Assembly: GCA_029237695.1 (NCBI GenBank)
Contig: CM055278.1
Location: 72,035,188 to 72,099,187 of the forward strand
Direction: 5' to 3'
Length of the DNA: 64,000 nucleotides
DNA from: Conchocele bisecta
Taxonomy: Eukaryota; Mollusca; Bivalvia; Lucinida; Thyasiridae
Under the pieces are notes generated by a model. The model had not been told where the DNA came from. It saw nothing but the letters and a program-made list of their open reading frames with translations, and made no database searches. The position numbers and the translations under genes were made by a program. Of the stretch, positions 22,701-34,700 are shown piece by piece; positions within the stretch are counted from its first letter, which is position 1; every line of letters begins with the position of its first letter.

Positions 22701-25700
22701 TAGCCGATTTTACCATAATTGCTAAGCATACTTATCTAGCTACGTATATTTTGAGGGAGTAATCATTTATTTTTCCCGAAATGCATTATTTCATATAGAA
22801 CTAACGACTTCCTATATTTGATGATTAAAAGTATGCATAAATATTATACTGAATTTATTACATTATCACAGCCCAAATGGCTGTGATAATGTAATACATT
22901 GTACACTCAGTATAATAATTTGGTCAGACAATATTTTTATTTGTATTAAATAAAAAGTAATGCATATATCTTTAAATTGAATTCGTTTACTGGAGAACAC
23001 CAAATTGCCTGATATGGCGGCTACAAAACCATCTCAACTTAGCCATATTGGTGAGAAGCGCGCTCATTACCAATGATTGTGCTCACTAGACAAGGGAAAA
23101 AGAGAGGAGTCAGTCCATGAATATAAATGTGTGCGTCAATCGCATAATTATCAAATTACAGTTTAAGTTGTACAGTTTGATAAGATGGTGACTCGGTTTT
23201 GATATGTGGCTGTCATTGGAGACATGGGGCTTATGGGACTCGTGACCAGTGTAGCTCCTGGTGAAATAACTCCCTCCTGTACGTGTAGCCTGACAACAAT
23301 ATATCTGTAGCCTATTTCATCAACATTGCAAAGTATACTTTAGTAGCAAAGTATACTTTGAGGGAGAAATTTTCAATTTTATGATAAATTTATTAATTTT
23401 TATTAGACTGAATTTATTACATTATCACAGCCAATTTGGCTGTGATAATGTAATAAATTCAGTATAATAATTCTGCATACTTTTTTAATCATGAAATATA
23501 TGCATTTGTTAGTTCTATATGAAATAATGCATTTCAGGAAAAATAAATGATTACTCCCTCAAAGTATACTTTGCTAGTAAAGTATACTTTGCAATTTTGA
23601 TGAAATCGGCTACTGAAAGTGTCTTGTTAGAAGTACGACGGGTGTTTAATTGAAGGGATGACGAACATTGCATATCCTGATCAGATTGTGCGGATGCACA
23701 GGCTGGCATAGATCTACACCGGTCGCAAAACCAAAAAGCCCCATTTCTCCAGTCACAGCCACATATGTTGTCTAGTCGTTTGCTCGCCTTGTATAGACGA
23801 AACGTAAGGACCTTAGAGTTCGCTCGGTTGTTTCTATGCCACGTAAGGGCTAACATTAAGAACGTTAATTTTCGTCTCGAAGCAGCCTAGAAACGAAGGA
23901 ATGAGCTATGATTGATACATCAGACCAGTTATACACCACCACCTCCGCTAATCTTCTCAAATATTGTACATCTGTGTATTACCAAATTGAATACTTGGAT
24001 ATTGTGTTTGAAAGTAAGCAGCTTGATTACCTTCAGCTCTTCTACAGCTCAGGTCCAGCCAATCAAAATGCTTGATTGCGAGTTGATATTTCCGATATAT
24101 TTTATTGACAAGACTAACGCAGACGGTGGTGTATATGACCAACGTCAATCGTCCTATATGGCTATTATCATACTTACATAGCCGGCATGTTTGGAAGGTT
24201 CTTGAAATATTTGGGCAACTTCGGCTCAACTCTACGAATGATCGATCGATATCTCTCGACGATGGCGTCCTGAAATAAGGCACAATCAGCACCATGAACG
24301 TATGGTTGAATACTTGCATCCCGGTCAGTTGTAGCCTCAGAACCGGAGTCACCACCAGTAGCCTATTTCACCAACATTGCAACATTGCAAAGTATACTTT
24401 GAGGGAGAAATTTATTAATGTTTATTACGCTGAATGTATTACATTATCACAGCCAAAATGGCTGTGATAATGTAATAAATTAAGTATAATAATTCTGCTT
24501 ACTTTTAATCATCAAATATATGCAGTCGTTAGTTCTAAATGACATAATGCATTTCGGGAAAAATAAATGATTACTTCCTCAAAGTATACTTTGCTAGAAA
24601 AGAATACTTTGCAATGTTGGTGAAATAGGCTACTGAACAATATGTACCCTCCCGCATGTACAGTATGAATACATAACTTATCCTTTTGTTTCTTCAGACA
24701 AGCGTATACTTGTGAAATCGAAAAAAACCACCCCCATTCTCCTGTCGGAAAATGGATCCGTTGTATACATGTAATGGAACGTACCTGGTCCATTATGAAG
24801 AACCTAGTATCATTCTGGAGCATGGCGAAGAACTCCCTATTTGTTCCGGAGAATCCCAATCTGCGCATGACCTGGAACCAAGAGAGGCGCAATTAAATAA
24901 GCACACAATTATATACGTGTATATATGCGAATATGTGATCTGTACAGGGATAATGGACACTTTGTGGTGTCAATACGTTCACCTTTGTATGCCCCCGCCA
25001 CTGAATGGTGGGGCATATAGTGTTACCGGCGTCCTTACGTCCGTACGTCCGTCCCGAAACCTTAACGCTCGGGTAAATGGCTTATTTCTGTTTCTTTGCT
25101 CGGATCTGCTTCACATTTCACACACGCATTTCTCCAATGGTCCTCTACCGCCCTGTGACAAATCCACATTCGGCCCGCCCCCGATAAGCCCAGGGTGAAT
25201 GTCACATACTTGGTGCGTTCGAAACCTTAACGCTCGGTTAAATGGCTTATAATTTATATTTCCTTGTTTTCAAATGTGTCTCGTTTTCTTTGGCTGCCAG
25301 CGGGGGCATTCGTGTGCCGACAGGCCACATTTCTAGTTAAATTTCAATCTGTCCTAAATTCAAAAACTTGTACTATCGTGTATACCAATACAGTAACATG
25401 TATATACAGTCGAACCTGTACTAAAGACCACCTCCGAATAGCAATCACCTGGCTGTAAAGGCCATTATTTTGTTGTCCCAATGACACAATTACTATATAA
25501 ATGACCCTGCGAATAAAGACCACCTGTGAACAAAGGCCAGGGGGCCGTTTCACTAAGACTAAAATGTTCGTAAGTGCAAAATTATGATAGTCTAAATTTC
25601 ATATAAACAATGTTTTCTTGCAAACAATTATTGGATTTACATTCATTGAGCATAGGCTGCATATGCAGCCTATGCTCAATAAATGTAAATACATCAATTG

Positions 25701-28700
25701 AAATTGACAGATGATCCTAAATTTGCAGTTACGAACATTTTAGTCTTACGAAGTTTTATGAAACGGGCCCCATATGTTTTACTTCCCATTGCTGGCCTTT
25801 ATTCACAGGTTTGACTGTACATTAATTATGACGTACTCGACGCCACGTTGCAGCGTTAGCATTTAAATACATGTATGTATCAGCGGATTTAGAGTACGCT
25901 GAATTTACCTTAGAGAGAAATTGGTTGTCGTATCATATGCATGTAGAGTGAAACCTCTCTAAACCGATTGATGAAGAAACTCATCAAAAGTAAGATCACA
26001 GGTGTTGTCTTGGTGTTCGGAACACCAAGACAACACATGTGATCTTATTTTTTATGAGTTTCTTGGTCATTTATCTCAGGTCATTCATTCATCTCCGACA
26101 TTTATGTCTGTTCGTGATCGTATAGCACTCGCATATGGCTCAGAATTATCAAATGCCTGATTTACAGTGAAACCTCTCTAAGTCTGACACCTTGGGGACC
26201 TGTCAGGGTGTCCGGTTTAGAGAGGTTTCACTGTACATATATTGTGATATTTACCGAACCGTAGCCGTACCCACCGGTCCTATAACCGTTAACCGCATGT
26301 ATCGGTTCCATCACCCCGGTAATCGGTTAGAATACCGCGGTTCCACTATAGAAGTTCGCACAACGCGGTCATGTGGTAAATGGTCCCGGGTTAGGCTGTG
26401 ACTCCCCCCATCCCTAGTAGAACACATTGTAGCAGTATGTTGGTACATATAAACGTAGTTTTATCAGGTAACCTGCCCTGTATTGACCGAATACGTACTG
26501 ACTGATAACATATTGTTGTATCAGGCATTGACCTGATATAAACATCCGGGTTACAATGAAGTGAAAACTGACGTTCCATTGGTCGGTTGACGTCACGTGA
26601 CGTTACCGAATGACGTCAATGTAAGGACGCAACGTAAATAAGTCCTCGTTCTGTCCATAGATAACGACGTCATCTGTGGTCATTTTCGAGCATAAAACGT
26701 TACCTGATAAATATAATACCAGACTAGTGTATTTTGATATCAAGTTTATCAGGCTCGGCTCGGAAACGGTAGGAATTCCTCGGCAAGCCTCGGAATTCCT
26801 ACGCGTTTCCTAGCATTGCCCGATAAACTTGATATCAAAAGACACTAGCCTGGTATTCTCTATGTATTGTGCGCGTAATGTCATGATCACAGGTACATAA
26901 CATTGGTAGGACAAGTCAGAGATATATACATCTACATGTAACCCTTGCAAGGTACATGATCACGTGGTTACAACAACAACAACAATTACTGAAACTTCCA
27001 GAAGCGCCTCTGATTAAAGGTACGTATTATTTGATATTGTCCTTATTATGTAACGGATTTGATAAAATATGGCGCATAAAACGCGTCTTGTTAAGCACAT
27101 TTGGTGGTCTCAGTACTTTTGCACAAACTTCTGTTGTTTTTGCGAAGACTCGATTTCCGTGTTTACTGACAATACTGACACGGAAATCGATTATTCGCAA
27201 AAACGACATAAGTATGTGTCGAAGTCCCAAGACCACCAGATGCAGCTCACGAAGGCGCGTTTGCTGCGACATATGTCATCAACATTCGTTGCTTATTAAG
27301 GAAACTGTAAAATAATACTTACTTACCAAGTCGGCGCGCTTTTAACACTTTCAGCCATTGCTGTTGTTGTTGTTCTCACCACGTGATCATGCACCTTGTC
27401 CTAAAACGTTGGAGAAGCGGTGCCGACTGTCTTAGTTCAACAAAGTAACGTTATCGTGAACTTTCGTTGCCGTGTGTACCGTTTTCATTTCTTGTGATAT
27501 CCTGGCGACCTCCTGTAAACCAGTCTGGTGAACCTCTTCTGGGGTCATATCCACCGACAGGTGCCACTTCAGGCATGCGCGGTAGTAGGCCTCTCCGTCA
27601 GGAAAGGAATTCACCCCATATGCGGTTCTCGAATTATTCTTGTATTCCTGTGGTACACAATCGCCTGCGTTAATCTTGCTGAGATTATCAACGTTTCTGA
27701 ACGCATATTGGCAATGCCAACTCGCAATCAAGCAGTTTAATTGGCTGAGCCTGAGCTGTTGCACAGCTCAGGCTCAGCCAATCAAGTTACTTGACTTGAA
27801 TCACAATGCTCGAATATTTCGAAATAAATAAAATAATAAGATTAGCAAGATTAGCGCAGGCGGTCGTGTATACGAGACACACCATGTGATTTTGTACCTG
27901 ATAAAATATTTACCGAAACTGTGATATTTTCTTTAAATGACGTCGAAAGTTTGCGAAATGTTCAAAGCAAATGCGGAGATAATTCTGCATTTCGCTCTAA
28001 ATATTTCATCGACTTAGGACGCCATTTATGAAAACAATTGTTAAGTTTTGTAAATATCTTTCATGAGATACCGCCGCAGATCGTCTTAGATGCGACATCA
28101 CATGGCTTGTCTCATATGATAATTGAACTTATCATGTTTGTACATGTAATTAAGAAAACAAAAGTTAGATTTTGAAAATCGGTCACAAATAAAAAAATAT
28201 TTAAAAAATATCTATTTTTAGCCCCCATGTTAAATTAATTAAATAGTTTTTTCGCAATAAAATCAATATTTGATGGAATTTCATCAAATTATTTTTTTGG
28301 GGGAGGGTAACTTTTTTGTTATTGATGAAAAAGTACTTATTTTTAAATATTTTTTAGATTTAATGTGTTTAATGGCCAAATGTTCGTCAACAGCAAAACG
28401 TGGAACAGACAGTATATACACATCGACCGATAACAAGGTGTTATATCAGGCATTGGCTCTGTTATAATTTATCGCGGTTAATGCATAGTATTACTTAAAA
28501 CAGTTTTCACTGACGTTTAAATCAATATAATTAAAGGCCAAATTAGGTATAGTTTCCCGTGACTGTAGACATTTTATCAAAACATATATATCTTAAATGT
28601 GGGTTAATATGATTTTGGACCCATAATGACCGTAGCCTTGGCGATGACATATTGGGAAATTATTTCGATGTAAATATTCCATTCTGATTTCGGTATTTTC

Positions 28701-31700
28701 CTTAAATGCAACAGGTTAAATGCGATACCGAACCCGTTGGCCCGGCCTTGAATGACCTCGGCTGTTGATAGGCCGTTAAACATCAATACATCAAATGAAA
28801 TCAATCCGACATTTACACAAAACTAGATACAAATTAAATCGTATTTAAACTAAGTCTTCAACTTTACAAGAAGTAAATATTGGGAATAAAGACAGTCAAG
28901 TTAACGCTAATTGAATGATGTTGTTGCACGCACGGACGAATAATCTGATTGTTTCGTAAGTATACATGTACGTCTATGTACATGTAAATGTGTTATGGCA
29001 TAACATCAATGTACGACATACCGTTTCTAATACGTCCTTCATTGCGTCGTAGTATGCAAATAGTCCTTGTATCATTAAGCTGCCAATCAGTTTCCAAAAC
29101 GGCCTGCAATAAATATTAAAGTAATTAAAATATCATGCCGGTTGCATGCATAACACGCATCTTGTTCCCGCTATTACATCGGGGGGCGAACAGTAAATCG
29201 GCTAATTTATCAGGTAACTAGCTTTGTATTGGCAGAATACGTACTGACTGATAAAATAGCGTTGTAACGGGCATTTATCTGATACGACTATCCGGGTTAC
29301 AACGCATAGAAAACTGACGGTTCATTGGTCGAACGTCGTCACATGACGTTAAGTTAGCGAATGACGTCAATCTAATGACGCACCACCAAAATGTCCGGGT
29401 TGTTTTCAACCTCATGCAGTATTACTCATTCTGTAGCGTGAGACGTTACCTGAGTAATAACATACCATTCTAGTGTATTTCGATATCAAGATTATCAGGC
29501 TAGATTCGGAAACGGTAGGAATTCCTCGGCGAGCCTCGGAATTCCTACGCGTTTCCTAGTCATTCCTGATAAACTTGATATCAAAATACACTAACCTGGT
29601 ATTCTCTATTTAACAAGTCTTAGTTCGATAAAGAGCGTCGAAAATGTTACATGTATAAGCAGAATTTGGCGACGTGTGACGTTTTTAAAAGTGTTGTTAA
29701 TTCAGGCATTGGTCTCGTGACGCATCATGTGGATAATACGAACGGGTAATGTCAAATACACGAACTACATAAATGCGCTTTAATGTATTCTTATATTCCA
29801 ATGCTGAAGTAGACATGAAGCGTTGCAATTTATTACACATGAAAGGTACAGTGGGGTCAGCGTGTAAGTGCACACACGAACGAACACGACAGGTTGGCAC
29901 CAACCTGTCGTGTTCGTTCGTGTGTGCACTTACACGCTGATCCCACTGTAATACACCCAACGAGACAACTGAAGAGCTCGGATAAATCTGATGTAATATG
30001 ACATACATGACATCATGCACAATTACACTATCAGACAAGCCTACAAATACAACGATATATGCAGCTCAATGGAAATGAAACACATAACATAAACGTATAC
30101 ACTATACAAGTTAATGAATGTTACACTAAGGATGAATCCCCATAACGTGTATATCCATACACCAGTCCGAGAAGCTTAACATAGCGAGACTATATGATGA
30201 TAATGACTTGACTGCTGCTACATGGCATTGTATATTCATACAGAACCGTAATAAAAACGGCTGGCAACGAATCGAAATGCACGACAATAATCCAGAGTGG
30301 TAGTTGTCACTATAAATACATACATGTAATACTATGGATTAGTGTATATGTTTAAATACTACTGTCTGTTCCACGTTTTGCTGCCGACGAACTTTTGGCT
30401 ATTAAAGACATTACATTTAAAAAATATTTAAAAGTAAGTACTTTTTTATCAATAACAAAAGTCACCCTCGCCAAAAACAATTATATTTGATGAAATTCCA
30501 TCAGAATATTGATTTTATTGCGAAAAAACGATCCTTTAGGATCAAAAAGCGAAAAAATGAAAATCGTTTTTTCGTAATAAAATCAATATTTTTTGGGGGG
30601 AGGTGACTTTTTTGTTATTGATAAAAAAGTACTTACTTTTAAATATGTTTTTAGATTTAATGTGTTTAATAGCCAAATGTTCGTCGGCAGCAAAACGTGG
30701 AACAGACAGTAGCACCTGGTTGCGACTGGTATAGATATCTTTTCCAGTTCTGTGTCATTAAACGGCTTGAACCAGATAAACTGCTCGGGATCCCCTGATA
30801 TCATGGCGTCCAGTTCCCGAACCGCAGCCGCCTGAAAAACAAACCACATATATTTGTAAGGTTATGACTATAGTTATAAATGATGACGATACATTCACAA
30901 CGGCATTTTATCATGTTGCATTTAACAGATCTGAAGTGTTTTTTTTTAGGAAATCAGACGAACACTTAGAACGGTAAATCTCGTTTCTTCGTGTTCATGT
31001 CGTGTAGAGAATAGCGTTAATAACACTAAATCTCGTACATTCGTTTCTAAGGCGCGTCGGGAAAATAATTGAGTTCTTTAATGTTCTGCCCTATGCGGAT
31101 TAGAAAGGAACATACGAGATGATAGAAATGAATGGGAAAAAATATATGGCAAGGCTCAGGAAACGGGATGGGCGAGGCTCTGCCGAGCACATCCCGTTTC
31201 CGTGCCGCGCCAGATATTTTTCCCATTCACGGCACTAGCCTACTATTCCATTTATCCCGTCAACATTACAAATAGCTTTAAAATGCAAAAAATAACCCCA
31301 GCCACATATCCAAATTGTATTGACAGCATATCAAAAATGTTTCACGGCACCGTGTTTCACGGCACATACGCACTGTGATGACGGGATAATAAGGTGTTTC
31401 AATGATTCAATGTTCATCAAGAAAATAAGGAACGACACTTAATGTTATTATTATACATTTTCACGCCGCGCAGGAACAAAGGAATGACAAGTACGTTCCT
31501 CCTTATGTTTTGCTTGTACCCGGCGTAGAATTGAAGGTACATGTAGGAATTAAAGATTTAATTTAAGGTTCACAATGTTCGGCTGTGTGCCGCATAGAAA
31601 CGACAATGATAAATTGAAGGTTCATACTAATTGTTTCTCTGCCATGACAGTACGAACAGTTGAAACATTCCAAACTGACCACCATTGCCAAGCTAATCAC

Positions 31701-34700
31701 CATACAGGTATCCTATACAAATATTACTTACATCTGAGACCCAGTTGTTTGTTGTTCCCATCTCTATAGCTTTCCGCATCCGGATGATATAGTTCAATGC
31801 CTGCCACAAGACAAAATGAAAACATAAATAAATTAAAATTGTTTGAATTTCATGTAATTATGTAACGCTTTACTGACATATAACATTCATTGGTACAATA
31901 ATTGGTATATTGAGGTCGGACCCTGTGACAAGGACAGTCGCATCAGGATCGACAGTGCTCAATCAATCCCGTACACACTGGTGGTAGCCAGCTAATCACA
32001 AGTGTGTTATGCCAAACAATTAGCGAATCAGGAAGCCGCCATTATCTGCATACATGTATCTGATAAGTATGCCTTTTTGGCTGACAATTATGAAAAAATA
32101 AATCATCAATAGACTGCATATTTATTTTTCATCCCGTCATAGCAAAAACTCTGCATAATAAGGATAAACTATAGAGTGCGTTTATTGACTATCAAAATCC
32201 ATTCAATAGTATAAACCGAAAGTTCATATGGCAAAAGCTGATTGACCAGTGTGTGAGTACCACAATGATTATAACATTGAAAGCTATGTACACTGCAGTT
32301 AACGCTCGTGTAAGATGCAATAATAAACTATATGACGTCATATCATCAAACGCTGATGTGAAGCAGAGAGATCCTTGTTCTGTGATCCTCTTCATAGTAT
32401 TATATGCAGATGACGCAGTTCTATTTTCGAACTGCAAACAATCGTTACAACATATGCTTAAATGTACATGTCCACTCAGTAGGCACAAAATGTTCTTTAT
32501 ACGAATTAAATAAGTGTATAATTGTGTCACTATTCCATCAGTTCTAAACATTAAAGTGACCGCTATACATGTATTATACAGATAATTTCACATCAAAAAA
32601 TAAATGCAGAGTATAAATAATAATGTCCGTTAAAATGTTAAGGAAACACGGTTATCGCCCCTGATATCAGTGTGAAAAGTTACGTCTAATATACAATGTA
32701 TAATAATGCCAATCAGTACGTGGTGAATTAATGTGTATTTTACCAGGAAATGTCTCCGATGATGTCTCTAATATAAAGAACATGTTGTGCCTACTGTGTG
32801 GGCATGTACCTTTAAGAAACTTATATTAATTACTGTACAGTGATACATGGCAATTAAAGGTTAACGTCAATAAAACAAAAATCATGATATTTGAAAGAGT
32901 CCGAAAAACTACAGATACATATGAATGCATATATAACAATAGTGAGTTAGAAATTGTTGAACGCTTTAAATATTTAGGAATTATGTTCTATAAAATGACA
33001 GCTGATACAGAACACATACATTTTTTAGCAACTATGGATCATATGAACTGCACAATCTCAATAGACTTATATATAGAGTGTCACTGTATACAGCTGAACA
33101 ATGTACACTGTGTGTCAGTCTAGTAGGTTCGGTCCTCAGCTACATGCATGGTTCGGAGGTGGGTTTCTTATGCGGCACCTGATGTATAAAAAGTGCATAG
33201 GCAATGTTTAATATCAGTAGTGTGTGGTAGGAAATCTACAAATACAACATTCTTATACGGCGAATTAGGAAGGCAGCCGTTACTGTTGTATAGGAAACTA
33301 GCTTTTATTAGATACTGGACAAAAATAATCGCCTCAGAAAACACGCTATTAAAACGCATATATTCAATGTTAAAACATGCTATTCGTGGTACCACGTATA
33401 ATGGCTTGAATTTGTGTCATAATGTTAAGACTATACTCGATAAACTCGGATGTTCGGATGTTTGGACAAATCAAGAAGAAGCAACGATTCCATATAGTCA
33501 AACTAAGCAACGACTAATTGAGCAATTCACTGTTTTGGCAAAACGCCACACAATAATCTAGCAAATTAAGGCTATATCAAATATATAAAACCTGTATTGA
33601 ACGTGAAATATACTTAGATCGCATTGAAAACATTAAACAGCGCATTATCTTAACACAAATGAGGGGTTCTGCTCACTGCCTAGCCATAGAAACTGAGAGA
33701 TATAATGGCACGAATTTGTACAATATGCAATATGCGAATGCCAGAAGACGAACATCATATGCTACTAGTTTGTCCTGTATATGCCGATCTCCGTATATTA
33801 TACTTCAGTGAGTATTTATGTAAATGGCCAACACTTAACAAATTTGATAAACTTATGTCAGGAACATACAATCAGAAAGTATCCAATCTCGCAAAGTATA
33901 TGTTTAATGTATTCAAAAGACGAACTTTTTATAATAAATCGCTGAAATTATTTTGGACGGTCAAACTATTGATCTAAAGACATTATCGCGCAATAAGCAC
34001 GGTGGTGATCTGATGGCCGCGTTGTGTGTGTACGTGTGTCACGAATACTCCCGCGGGCGCATAAATCTTTCCGGATACGTAGTTATTGCCATACGTTATG
34101 GTCAATAACTATTTACAAACACAGTGCTATATGTACACTATCGCAATAAACACACTGGTGGTTGGATAGCTGCCTTGGGGGTGGGCGTGCGTGACGAACA
34201 CTCCCGCGGGAGCTGACATATTTCCGGACACGTAGTTATTGCAATGGTATACGGTCTAAAAATCACTCAAACAATTCCAATATCTCATTTAGCCACGTAC
34301 ATGTACACGTTCCTATTTATACATTAGCTCCTTTGTAAATCACACTTGATTATTTCACTCGCTCATGTAAAATATCACCATGTAAAGCGAACAGTATTCT
34401 TGTGTGTGTAATGCTTACTAAATAATTATGTGTTCTGTATTCTACATTTAAACTCACTCATTGTTTGTACTGTCTTTGAGCCAACCACACAGGTACACGT
34501 ATATTGCGCACTGCCAGCGAGTTAGCCAATCACAATCATGTCTCTGCCTGCATGTCAACCACAAACTGTTTGATGCCACAAACCAATCACCAACATATGC
34601 CTGAGTGTACGACAAGCACACATTTGTATCTGCTTTCCAGCCAATCGCAAGCCCATTGCTGCCAACCAATCGTAAGCCTGCTTCCAAACAGAGCTAATAA

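Noticed and set aside
28270..28467. 65-aa plus-strand [23 protein letters not shown]...
   Set aside because: It is part of the short family-E variant shared with 30360-30710, not a gene.
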